Source of the DNA: Acidobacteriota bacterium
GTDB taxonomy: Bacteria > Acidobacteriota > Terriglobia > Bryobacterales > Bryobacteraceae
Length of the DNA: 64,000 bases
Reading direction: 5' to 3'
NCBI GenBank assembly: GCA_016870915.1
Contig: VFZY01000001.1
Location: forward strand, 46,876 to 110,875
Both the position numbers and the translations under genes were made by a program. The notes below the pieces were generated by a model. The model saw nothing but the letters and a program-made list of their open reading frames with translations, did not search any database and had not been told where the DNA came from. Shown here one piece after another: positions 8,566-16,999 of the stretch. Numbering within the stretch: the first letter of the stretch is position 1; each line of letters starts with the position of its first letter.

Positions 8566-9534
8566 TTAGTCATCGTCCGGGGCCACGAAGTTCGTGAGCA
8601 TGACGGCTCGCTTCCTGTTCACGCCGTGGACGTGGCCGTAGAACTTGCGGGCCCGGTTGATCACCACGTCAATCGTGCGGTCAGCCGGGTAGTCAAACAT
8701 CAACACATCCCCGGGCGCCAGGTTCAGGAGATTCTGGACGCTCAACGTTGGTCCGCGTAGCCGGGTATCGACGAGCAGCCGCGTGGGGCGAACCAGGCTG
8801 AAGACGCGCCGTTGCTCCGTCTCGGATGATTCGGTTTTGCGCGCCGACCACTGCTGATCGAACTTCTGGCCCAGCATCTTGATGATGATGGAGGGGATAC
8901 CGATGTTCATCATGCCGGACAGCTCACCGATGCGCACCTCAATGCTGACGGCGACGACGGCTTCGTTCGGCGCCAGAATCTGCAACAGTTGCGGTTCGGT
9001 TTCGAAGGCTTCGATGGAAAAGTCGATGACGGCCACCTGACGCCAGGCTTCTTTCAGATCCTTGAGAATGATGCGGATCATGCCATCGAGGATCGCCTGC
9101 TCGATCTCCGTGACCTCGCGCTCAAACTTGGCGCCGGCGGCCACCCGCCCCCCGAGCAGCGTTTCAAGAATGGGAAAGACCAGGGACGGGTTCAGTTCAA
9201 GCAGAGCATTGTTGTCGAACTGGAGCATGCCCAGCGAAACGATGCACGTGGGCGAAGGCAGACACTGGGAAAACTCCATGAAGGAGAGCTGTTCCACGCT
9301 GACCAGGTTGACCATGACGTAGGCGCGAAGATACGCCGAAAGGCTGGACGCCAGGCTGCGGGCGAAGTTTTCATGAAGCAGGTGGATGGAACGAAGCTGG
9401 TCCTTGGCAATGCGGTCCGGGCGGCAGAAGTCGTACGGCTGTGCCTTGCCGGCCTGGTCCTCGTTCTGCGGGACTTCACGCAGATTCTTGAATACATTGT
9501 CGATTTCCTGCTGTGTGAGGACACGATCACTCAT
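8566..9534 (-). CDS. fliM: Flagellar motor switch protein FliM
   Basis: FliM is the middle ring component of the flagellar C-ring; it binds phospho-CheY through its N-terminus and links FliG to FliN. The 322-residue protein has the N-terminal peptide MSDRVLTQQEIDNVF (matching LSQxEIDxLL), the ETLLGGR core with EREVTEIEQAIL, and a C-terminal SpoA domain (RLRGPTLSVQNLLNLAPGDVLMF). The ATG at 9534 is preferred because family members start just before LSQxEID; an ATG at 9558 would add eight residues. No other switch gene is nearby, so flagellar genes in this genome appear scattered. Confidence 0.93.
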   Translation of the reverse strand: MSDRVLTQQEIDNVFKNLREVPQNEDQAGKAQPYDFCRPDRIAKDQLRSIHLLHENFARSLASSLSAYLRAYVMVNLVSVEQLSFMEFSQCLPSPTCIVSLGMLQFDNNALLELNPSLVFPILETLLGGRVAAGAKFEREVTEIEQAILDGMIRIILKDLKEAWRQVAVIDFSIEAFETEPQLLQILAPNEAVVAVSIEVRIGELSGMMNIGIPSIIIKMLGQKFDQQWSARKTESSETEQRRVFSLVRPTRLLVDTRLRGPTLSVQNLLNLAPGDVLMFDYPADRTIDVVINRARKFYGHVHGVNRKRAVMLTNFVAPDDD

Positions 9535-9603
9535 CCGGAATGCTCCAAAGGCATCCATCGGCGGAAAGTGCCGGGGACTTGACGGGCGCCCGGCGGCTCC
9601 GGG

Positions 9604-11106
9604 CTACTTCGCGGCCGGGGCCTGTTTGCGAACCTGCTCGAAGTACTGCTGCACGTAGTCCTGGTAGATCAGCGGGATCTCATCGCGATGAATCTCGCCG
9701 CCAAGATCGGCGTGTTTGCCCTTCTTCTGCGAATACGGTGTCTTCAACTGCTGGCGGCCGCTTGAGACCTCAACCATCACCTCGCCCTGGATGTTCTGGG
9801 CGCGCTTTCCGATGATCTCGCTGATCTTGCCCATGGCGCTCAACTGCTCCGCCAACTGGGTGTCCTTGTTGCCGTCCTGCTTGCCCATGCCGCTCTTGGC
9901 ATCCTTGGCGGCCTGCTGATCGCTCTGATCCCCGCTCTTGCCCTGGGCGCTTTCGGACTTCTCGCCGCCCTCGCCCTGGGGATCGCCTTGCTGCTCCTCA
10001 CCCTGCTGGCCGTCTCCGGTTTGTTTACCGGGCATCTGCTGGCCCTTCTGGGATTGCTGCTGGCGCGAGGCCGGGGACTGCTGGCCGGACTTCTGATTGG
10101 CCGCCTGCTGATCCCCGCCCTTGGGCTTGATGTTCATTTTGTTCATCAGGTTGGCGAAGGCATCCCTCATCTTGTCGAGCAGGCTGGAATTTTCGTTCTC
10201 GCCGTTGCCCTGGCGTCCCGATTTCGAGTCGTCCTGCTTGGACTTCTGGCCGCCCTTGTTCTCGCCGGAAGCCGTGTCCTGTCCGCTGGGCTGCTGATCG
10301 TCGCCGGCATTCATGCCCTCGGCCTGTTCGCCCTCTTCAGAGGGCTCCGCGGAAGGGTCCGGTGAACGCTTCTGGCTTTCCCTGCCCTTGTCGCCGGACT
10401 CAACGCCCTGGTCGACATCGGGCACCTCGATCGTGCCCAGGGCCTGTTGGCTTGCCGGGTCGAGTTGCTCGGCTTTATCCGGACCTTCGTTGTGCTCCCC
10501 AATTCCCTTGATGTCCTGCTCAGGCCGCTTGCCGCCCTTGCGCTGGGCCACTTCCTCCGGCTGGGACTGGAACAGGTCGAACGCCATCGCAACCATCGGT
10601 TTCGACAGGTCCAGACCGTTCATCACCCCATAGCGGACGCCGAAAAGCACCGCCGCCCCCAGCGCCAGAACGGCGGCCGCCAGCGCGGCGCGCGGAAAGC
10701 TGAACGGCATCGCTTGCGCCGGGGCAATCACCGCGGCCTGATCCTCGGCCTGTTGGCGCTGGCGGTCGCGGACGGCGGGATCGAAGAGCCGGTTGTCGGG
10801 ATCCAGAAAGTAGAAAGCCGTGGAAAGGGAGTCGTCCAGCCCAAGCCGCTGGTCGATCTGCTGCGCAATGCGGTAGGCGGGCAGGATCCGGCTGCGGAAG
10901 CGGACCACGCCGATGCCGAAGCTGATGGTGAACAGCAGCACCGGCCAGTACCAGTCAAGCACCTGGGTCCCCAGGAACAGTAAAAGAATAAACCCGCCCA
11001 AGCCGATAGATGCCGAGTAGGCGGTCTGGACGGCCAGAAGTTGCAGGATATGGCGGCGGCGCGCACGTACAACCAGAGTCCGGAGCGCCTCGGACGAAAT
11101 AGGCAA
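9604..11106 (-). CDS. Membrane protein with long Gln/Gly/Lys-rich low-complexity region
   Basis: A 500-residue protein. The N-terminal third has two adjacent membrane segments (about 27-70) and a third at about 141-163. Between them is a soluble stretch containing QIDQRLGLDDSLSTAFYFL, which resembles the start of DUF4175-like proteins. Residues about 190-430 are low-complexity, dominated by Gln, Gly, Lys, Ser, Asp and Glu, and probably disordered. The last 70 residues are ordered again (ISEIIGKRAQNIQGEVMVEV, then DEIPLIYQDYVQQYFEQVRK). It is divergent from the flippase-like gene and 69 bases downstream of fliM. Function is unknown; the layout suggests a membrane-anchored protein with a long flexible arm. 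Confidence 0.75.
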   Translation of the reverse strand: MPISSEALRTLVVRARRRHILQLLAVQTAYSASIGLGGFILLLFLGTQVLDWYWPVLLFTISFGIGVVRFRSRILPAYRIAQQIDQRLGLDDSLSTAFYFLDPDNRLFDPAVRDRQRQQAEDQAAVIAPAQAMPFSFPRAALAAAVLALGAAVLFGVRYGVMNGLDLSKPMVAMAFDLFQSQPEEVAQRKGGKRPEQDIKGIGEHNEGPDKAEQLDPASQQALGTIEVPDVDQGVESGDKGRESQKRSPDPSAEPSEEGEQAEGMNAGDDQQPSGQDTASGENKGGQKSKQDDSKSGRQGNGENENSSLLDKMRDAFANLMNKMNIKPKGGDQQAANQKSGQQSPASRQQQSQKGQQMPGKQTGDGQQGEEQQGDPQGEGGEKSESAQGKSGDQSDQQAAKDAKSGMGKQDGNKDTQLAEQLSAMGKISEIIGKRAQNIQGEVMVEVSSGRQQLKTPYSQKKGKHADLGGEIHRDEIPLIYQDYVQQYFEQVRKQAPAAK

Positions 11107-11199
11107 TGCGTTCTTCCCGGTTTCATTATGTCATCGTTCACGAGTTCTCTGCGAACCGGATTGGTCCGGCGGACGTCCAGGTATGATGAAGAGAAACGC

Positions 11200-12279
11200 A
11201 TGGTGTTGAGTTCAGGAGCCGGCGGATCACCCGGTGGGGCGCCCGGCGGACCAGCCGGTGGAAAAATGACCGGCTGGGCAAAGCTGCTGCTGGTGGCGGC
11301 CAACGTCGTTTCCGTCGCCTGCCTCGTTTGGGTGCTCCGGGGCGCCGAATTGACCGGTCTCGACGAGGAACTGGCCGCTCTGCACTGGGGGTGGGTGGCG
11401 GTGGCCGTGGGCGCCGACATTCTGGTCTACGTCTGGCAGGGGCTGCGATGGAGCGTCCTGCTGAACCCGGTGGAGCGGATTCCGGCCGGGCGCTCGGTGC
11501 GCGCAATCTACGTGGGCCTGTTTGCCAACGAACTGCTGCCCCTGCGGCCCGGCGAAGTGATCCGGGCGTATCTTCAGGCCCGTTGGAGCAGCATTCCGTT
11601 TTCCGTCACCCTCACCTCGGCGGTGATCGAACGCGTCTTCGACGGCATTTGGATCATCACCTGCCTCGCCGTCTCCCTGCAAATGGGGACCATCCCGGCC
11701 GCGGGCGTCGCGGGCGGAAGGCTGGAAAACGCCGCCTGGGCACTGGGGGCGGTGGTGGCCGTGGGAGCACTGATTCTGGGCTTCATCATGTTCCACCGGC
11801 AGCGTGCGGAAGAAGCCGCGGCATCCACGCGGTGGGCGCGGAAGTTCAAGGTGTTCGTGGCGGATTTGCACGCCATGGGCAACTCCGTCTCCTTTCTGTG
11901 GGCCTTTGGCTTGAGCCTGCCGCACCTCCTGCTGCAGGTGGTTCCCATCTATGCCCTGGCCCGGGCCTTCGAGATGGAAGAACTCACCCTGGGCGCGGCA
12001 ATGTTGACGCTTCTTACCCTGCGGCTGGGCACCGTGATTCCGAATGCGCCGGGAAACCTGGGTACGTTTCAGGCACTGGCCGTTTTTGCCCTGCAGCTGT
12101 TCCTGGTGGAAGGCGTACGGGCCAAACGGTTCGCACTGGTGCTTTGGGGAGTCGTAACCCTGCCGCTGCTGATCGCCGGCGCCGTGGCGCTGGCGGTAAC
12201 AGGGCTCAAGATCCGCGAGCTCATCCGGCAGGCCGAACAGACGCATCCGCAAGCGGAAGTGGTAGACTCACTCAAGTAG
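11200..12279 (+). CDS. Flippase-like integral membrane protein (LPG synthase TM family)
   Basis: A 359-residue protein with about eight hydrophobic segments, matching the lysylphosphatidylglycerol synthetase transmembrane region family (formerly UPF0104). Family landmarks include LRWSVLLNPV, a GLFANELLPLRPGEVIRAYLQ loop and the RLGTVIPNAPGNLGTFQALA segment near the C-terminus. Members move lipids or lipid-linked sugars across the inner membrane, but the substrate here is unknown. The ATG at 11200 has GAAGAG seven bases upstream; the Gly/Pro-rich N-terminal 22 residues make an ATG at 11266 a possible alternative. It is followed after 17 bases by the DUF1592 cytochrome gene. Confidence 0.85.
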   Translation: MVLSSGAGGSPGGAPGGPAGGKMTGWAKLLLVAANVVSVACLVWVLRGAELTGLDEELAALHWGWVAVAVGADILVYVWQGLRWSVLLNPVERIPAGRSVRAIYVGLFANELLPLRPGEVIRAYLQARWSSIPFSVTLTSAVIERVFDGIWIITCLAVSLQMGTIPAAGVAGGRLENAAWALGAVVAVGALILGFIMFHRQRAEEAAASTRWARKFKVFVADLHAMGNSVSFLWAFGLSLPHLLLQVVPIYALARAFEMEELTLGAAMLTLLTLRLGTVIPNAPGNLGTFQALAVFALQLFLVEGVRAKRFALVLWGVVTLPLLIAGAVALAVTGLKIRELIRQAEQTHPQAEVVDSLK

Positions 12280-12296
12280 CCATCCCAGAGTAAAAC

Positions 12297-14780
12297 ATGC
12301 TCTTTCCGCTGCTGATGCTGACCGCGGCTTCCGGCTGGAGCGCGGTCCCCGCAAAACCAATCCTGGCCGCGTGCGGCGGCTGCCACGGAGCCACGAAGCC
12401 CGCCGGTGGCCTGAACCTCGCCTCGCTCTCCCCAAATCTTGAGGACAAGTCTGTTCGCGAGCGCTGGACTCGTGTGCATGACCGCGTGGAGCGAGGCGAG
12501 ATGCCTCCGCCGGGAGTGCCTTTCGCCCAACCGGCGAAGGCGGCCATCCTCCGCGATCTGCGGCGTGCGTTGCATGAGGCCGACGCCCGCGAAGTGGCCC
12601 GGCAGGGACGCGGTCCCGTTCGGCGGCTCAACCGCGATGAGTACGAACAGAATTTGCGCGACCTTCTGGCGTTGCCTCATCTGGATGTCCGGGACATCCT
12701 GCCGGAAGACCGCGAAGCATTCCATTTCAACAAGACCGCCGAGGCGCTCGACATGTCGCGCGTGCAGTTGACCGCTTACATGGATGCGGCCGAAGCAGCT
12801 CTGCGCGAGGCCATGGCAACCACCCCGGCGCCGCCCGAAGCCACCGTGCAGCGGGCCTTCGGCGCCAGGCTCTTCCCCGGCCAGCGAAGCACCGGCGGGC
12901 GCGAGTCAATGTTCTTCCTCAAGGACAACCAGGGAATCAATGTGGAGCGGGCAGCGGCGGTTCCGTGGACTCGCGAGACGCTGGAGGATCAGGCCGTGGA
13001 GATGGGGCTGTTCCGGTCTCCTGGCTGGCCGTACGGAGCGTTCCCGCAGCGGATCGCAACGAAGCACCCGGGCCTCTATAGAGTACGTTTCGCGGCTCGC
13101 GCGGTGCTGCAGCATCCCGGCTTCCGGCTCACCGACGCCTCGCACACGGTGCCGATGACGCTGCGGTCGCGGCGGCCCACCAATCACGATATCGCCGAGG
13201 ACGTGAAGTCGGTAGGCGGGATTTTCGACATCCGGCCTGGGCGCGGCGTCTATGAGACCGTTGTCTACCTGCGCGAAGGCCAGACGGTCGAATATGGGCT
13301 GCTCGGCCTGCCGGTGCCGCAGGTGGATGCCATTCCCAGCCAGCCGGGAAGCTACCGTTATCCGCCGTTTCCCGCCGGCGGCCAGCCTGGCGTGGCGTTC
13401 AACTGGATTGAGTTGGAAGGCCCCTTGCCACCCGCTTCGTGGCCGCCAGCCAGCCATCGTGTCCTGTTCGATGAACTGGGCATCCACCCGTCGCCCGCCA
13501 ATGCCCGCGCGGAAGCCCGGCGTCTGCTGCGGCGATTCATGGGCCGGGCCGCAAGACGTCCGGTGCCGGAGACCGCCGCCGCGCCATTCGATCAGTTGAT
13601 CGCCCGGCGTCTGGACAAAGGCGAGCCGTTCGTTGAGTCGGTGATCGCGGGCTACCAGGCATTCCTGTGCTCCGGCTGGTTCCTTTATCTGGAGAACCCG
13701 CCGGACGCCCACGCCATCGCCGGCCGCCTGTCGCATTTCCTGGCCAATACCGCGCCCGACACCGAGTTGCGCAGCCTGGCCGAGTCCGGCCGCATCAGGG
13801 AGCCGGCAGTGGTCCGCGCCCAGGCGGATCGCCTGATCCAGTCCCCTGGATTCGAGCGCTTCGTAAAGGCTTTTGCCGGGTACTGGCTCAATCTGCGCCA
13901 CCTTCGGCGCGACGATCCGGATATCCGGCTGTATCCCGAGTACCGTCTGGACGAGTACCTTGTGGATTCGATGGAGCGCGAGACGCTGGCGTTCATCACC
14001 ACGCTGGTGCGCGAGAATCTGCCCGCCGCGTCACTCGTGAACGCGAACTTTACCTTCGTCAATGAACATCTCGCCCGGCATTACGGCCTGCCGGCCATGG
14101 AAGGCTCGCGGCTGCGGCGTGTGGAGTTGCCGCCATCCAGCCCGCGCGGCGGCCTGCTCACTCAGGGCGCGATTCTCAAGATCACCGCCAACGGCACCTC
14201 GACATCACCCGTGCTGCGCGGCGCCTGGATCATGGACCGCATCGCCGGGGACCCGCCGCCACCGCCGCCACCCAACGTGCCGGCCGTCGAGCCCGACATT
14301 CGCGGCGCCAAAACCATTCGTGAGCAACTGGCGCTGCACACCAGGTCCGCCCAGTGCGCCGGTTGCCATGCAAAGTTCGACCCGCCTGGCTTCGCCCTTG
14401 AAAACTTCGATGTTCTCGGCCGCTGGCGCACGCGGTATCGCGGCGTCGCGGAAGGCGAACGCGTCACCGGCATCGATCACACCGGGCACGACTTTGCGTA
14501 CACCGTGGCTGGCCCCGTGGATGCCGGCGGCACGCTCGCTAATGGAAAGACGTTCCGGAATGTGCTGGAACTGAAAGCCATACTCGCCTCGGATCCGCGG
14601 CCGCTGGCTCGGAACCTGATGCATCAGTGGATCGTGTATGCCACCGGAACTCCGGTGCGTTTCTCCGATCGCGCTGAAGTGGAACGGCTGCTCGACCAAT
14701 GCGCCCCGGCCGGATATCGCGTGGGCGATCTGTTGCGGGCGTTCGTCGGTAGTAAAATCTTTCTCGGGGGCACTTCGTGA
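12297..14780 (+). CDS. DUF1592/DUF1588/DUF1585 c-type cytochrome-like protein
   Basis: A secreted 827-residue multidomain protein common in Planctomycetes, Verrucomicrobia and Acidobacteria. After a signal peptide, the CGGCH motif (about residues 26-30) is a haem c site. The region starting RRLNRDEYEQNLRDLL is DUF1587; a carbohydrate-binding-like middle region follows; DUF1592 and DUF1588 span the part with LSHFLANTAPDTELRSLA and HYGLPAMEG. A second CAGCH motif (SAQCAGCHAKFDPPGFALENFD) precedes the C-terminal DUF1585 segment with FRNVLELKAIL. The role is unproven; association with haem suggests periplasmic redox chemistry. The stop codon overlaps the GTG start of the DUF1552 gene, so the two are translationally coupled. 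Confidence 0.9.
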   Translation: MLFPLLMLTAASGWSAVPAKPILAACGGCHGATKPAGGLNLASLSPNLEDKSVRERWTRVHDRVERGEMPPPGVPFAQPAKAAILRDLRRALHEADAREVARQGRGPVRRLNRDEYEQNLRDLLALPHLDVRDILPEDREAFHFNKTAEALDMSRVQLTAYMDAAEAALREAMATTPAPPEATVQRAFGARLFPGQRSTGGRESMFFLKDNQGINVERAAAVPWTRETLEDQAVEMGLFRSPGWPYGAFPQRIATKHPGLYRVRFAARAVLQHPGFRLTDASHTVPMTLRSRRPTNHDIAEDVKSVGGIFDIRPGRGVYETVVYLREGQTVEYGLLGLPVPQVDAIPSQPGSYRYPPFPAGGQPGVAFNWIELEGPLPPASWPPASHRVLFDELGIHPSPANARAEARRLLRRFMGRAARRPVPETAAAPFDQLIARRLDKGEPFVESVIAGYQAFLCSGWFLYLENPPDAHAIAGRLSHFLANTAPDTELRSLAESGRIREPAVVRAQADRLIQSPGFERFVKAFAGYWLNLRHLRRDDPDIRLYPEYRLDEYLVDSMERETLAFITTLVRENLPAASLVNANFTFVNEHLARHYGLPAMEGSRLRRVELPPSSPRGGLLTQGAILKITANGTSTSPVLRGAWIMDRIAGDPPPPPPPNVPAVEPDIRGAKTIREQLALHTRSAQCAGCHAKFDPPGFALENFDVLGRWRTRYRGVAEGERVTGIDHTGHDFAYTVAGPVDAGGTLANGKTFRNVLELKAILASDPRPLARNLMHQWIVYATGTPVRFSDRAEVERLLDQCAPAGYRVGDLLRAFVGSKIFLGGTS

Positions 14781-16063
14781 ACTTCCTTTCGACACCCACG
14801 CTTCCGCGACGCACAGTGCTGCGGTCCGCCGGCGCCTCGCTCGCGCTGCCGCTGCTTGAGTGCATGACGCCCGCGCGCGCCTCCGCCGCCGAACCGCCGC
14901 GCCGCATGCTGATCTTCGTCAACAACCTGGGCGTGTTGCCGAAGAATTTCTTCCCTTCCACCGCCGGCCGCGACTACGAAGCGTCGCCCTATCTCAAGGA
15001 ACTGGCATCGGTGCGAAACGAGTTCACGGTCTTCAGCGGCTTCTCGCACCCGGGCGTGAGCGGAGGCCACAGCACCGATAACTGCTTCCTGACAGCGGCC
15101 CGCGGAGCCTTTAAGAGCGGGTTCCGGAACTCCATTTCGCTCGATCAGTTCGCCGCGGACAAACTGGGCCAGGTGACCCGCTTTCCCACCCTGAACCTGG
15201 GTGTCAACATCGACAAAGGCAACCGCAGCCTGTCATGGACACGCGACGGCGTCCTGCTGCCCGCCGAAGACAGCGCTCCAAAGCTCTACGAGAAAATGTT
15301 CGTGCAAGGCGACCAGGAATCCGTGGCGCGCGAACTGCGCCGCATTGAGAGCCGGGGCAGCATCCTCGACACTCTGCGCGGCGAAACCCGGCGCCTTCAA
15401 GACCGGCTGGGCAGCGCCGACAAGGAGCGCCTGGACCAATACGCCACCTCCGTCCGCGAAGTGGAGCAGAGGCTGCAGGTAGCGCGATCCTGGGAGATGA
15501 AGGCCAAACCATCGCCCAGTGGCCCGGCGCCAGCCGATCTGCAGGACAAGAAGCTGTTCTTTGAAAAGATCGGCCTGATGCTCTCCATCGCCCAGCTTGC
15601 TTTTGAAACCGATTCCACGCGCATCGTGACCCTGATGGCCGACGCCTTTGTCACTCCGGCCTTCCAACTGAACGGCCGCGCGCCCACCACCGAGAGTTAC
15701 CACGGTCTCAGCCACCACGGACAGGCGGAAACCAAGGTGAAGCAGTTGGAAGAGGCGGACCGCCAGCAAATGGCCCTGATCCGCGATCTGATCGGCAACC
15801 TGGCCCGGCGCCAGGAGGCCGGAAGCCGTCTGTTGGACCAGACCATGGTGCTCTATGGCAGCAACATGGGCGATGCCAACATTCACGACAATACGAACCT
15901 GCCGCTCATTCTGGCCGGTGGCGGCTTCCGTCACGGACAGCACATAGCCCACCGGCGCGACAACAACACGCCGCTTTGCAATCTGTTCATCACCCTGCTG
16001 CAGCGGATGGGAGTTGAAGCCGATTCGTTTGCCAGCAGTTCCGGCCGGCTTGAATTGGCCTGA
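14777..16063 (+). CDS. DUF1552 secreted protein, partner of the DUF1592 cytochrome
   Basis: A 428-residue protein with a Tat-like leader (PRRTVLRSAGASLALPLLE). It matches DUF1552 throughout: FVNNLGVLPKNFFP, FSGFSHPGVSGGHSTDNCFLT, SISLDQFAADKLG, YGSNMGDANIHDNTNLPLILAGGG and NNTPLCNLFITLLQRMG. The histidine- and aspartate-bearing segments resemble alkaline-phosphatase/sulfatase-like or DUF1501 relatives, but no activity is established. The GTG start overlaps the TGA of the preceding gene by GTGA. DUF1592 and DUF1552 genes are a recurrent pair, which supports a shared periplasmic pathway. Confidence 0.9.
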   Translation: MNFLSTPTLPRRTVLRSAGASLALPLLECMTPARASAAEPPRRMLIFVNNLGVLPKNFFPSTAGRDYEASPYLKELASVRNEFTVFSGFSHPGVSGGHSTDNCFLTAARGAFKSGFRNSISLDQFAADKLGQVTRFPTLNLGVNIDKGNRSLSWTRDGVLLPAEDSAPKLYEKMFVQGDQESVARELRRIESRGSILDTLRGETRRLQDRLGSADKERLDQYATSVREVEQRLQVARSWEMKAKPSPSGPAPADLQDKKLFFEKIGLMLSIAQLAFETDSTRIVTLMADAFVTPAFQLNGRAPTTESYHGLSHHGQAETKVKQLEEADRQQMALIRDLIGNLARRQEAGSRLLDQTMVLYGSNMGDANIHDNTNLPLILAGGGFRHGQHIAHRRDNNTPLCNLFITLLQRMGVEADSFASSSGRLELA

Positions 16064-16090
16064 CCGGACCAAGGCCCCTGCCGGGCGCGG

Positions 16091-16987
16091 CTATTCCAGG
16101 TTCAAGGCCTGCTCGCGGATCTTCTCAATCGCCGCCTTCGCTTCCAGGCCCAACCGCGTGATCTCCAGCCCGAACTCGCCCGCGTTACCCGATTTCGAAA
16201 CCACCGTGTTGGTTTCGCGCCCCAGTTCCTGCACCAGGAAATCGATCTTCTTGCCGGTCTCACCGCCACGGTCAAGCAGTGTTTCCAGTTCCCTGGTGTG
16301 AATCTTCAGCCGGGCGATCTCTTCCGCCACATCGCTGCGGTCGGCAAGCAGAGCCGCTTCCTGTGCCAGACGCGCCGGGTCCACACCGGGACCATTCAGC
16401 AGCTCGCGGATCCGGTTCTCAATGGCCGTTTTCATCGCCGGCACAGCCTGGCCGCGCAGCGCTTCAATGTCGCGGGCCACCCGGCTGATGGTCTGATTGT
16501 GGCGGCGGATCTCAGCGCCCAGTTCCGCGCCCTCACGCTCGCGAAACAGGTTGAGAGCCGCCAACGCCTCTTCGGCCGCGCCCAGCACCAGCCCTTCCAG
16601 TTGCGGGTTCGGTTCGGCCGGCGCCGTATCGCCGAACATGCCCGGCACCGCGAGCATCCGCGTCACGTCCAAACGCGCCTCAACCCCATGTTCGGCGGCA
16701 AGATCGCCCAGGGCGCGCACATACGCGGCCGCCAGGCCACGGTTCAACGCCGGTGGCCGCGCCGCGCCGGCATCCTGCCAGTTGACACGCACATCGATAT
16801 GGCCGCGCACGGCGTAGCGCCGGATGAGGTTCCGCAAGGCGGGCTCAAACGGCTCCACCTCCGCGGGCAGTTGAAAGTGTAGATCCAGCCCCCGGTGATT
16901 GACGCTCTTGACGGCGACGATCACGCTGGTGGCTTCAAAGGCTCGCGCGATGCGCGCGAAACCGGTCATGCTGCGGAGAATGGGCAC
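16091..16987 (-). CDS. yicC: YicC family endoribonuclease
   Basis: A 298-residue YicC-like protein. The N-terminal signature SMTGFARIAR, the following VAVKSVNHRGLDLHF, and the C-terminal DUF1732 block with KKIDFLVQELGRETNTVVSKSG and ITRLGLEAKAAIEKIREQALNLE are clear. YicC members have endoribonuclease activity and are linked to RNA turnover and stationary-phase growth. It is the last gene of a minus-strand run with msbA, GT9 and a Trm112-like gene; the gap to msbA is 12 bases. In many bacteria yicC precedes gmk, which is not present here. Its 3' end converges on the DUF1552 gene. Confidence 0.93.
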   Translation of the reverse strand: MPILRSMTGFARIARAFEATSVIVAVKSVNHRGLDLHFQLPAEVEPFEPALRNLIRRYAVRGHIDVRVNWQDAGAARPPALNRGLAAAYVRALGDLAAEHGVEARLDVTRMLAVPGMFGDTAPAEPNPQLEGLVLGAAEEALAALNLFREREGAELGAEIRRHNQTISRVARDIEALRGQAVPAMKTAIENRIRELLNGPGVDPARLAQEAALLADRSDVAEEIARLKIHTRELETLLDRGGETGKKIDFLVQELGRETNTVVSKSGNAGEFGLEITRLGLEAKAAIEKIREQALNLE

Positions 16988-16999
16988 GGGGATGATTCC

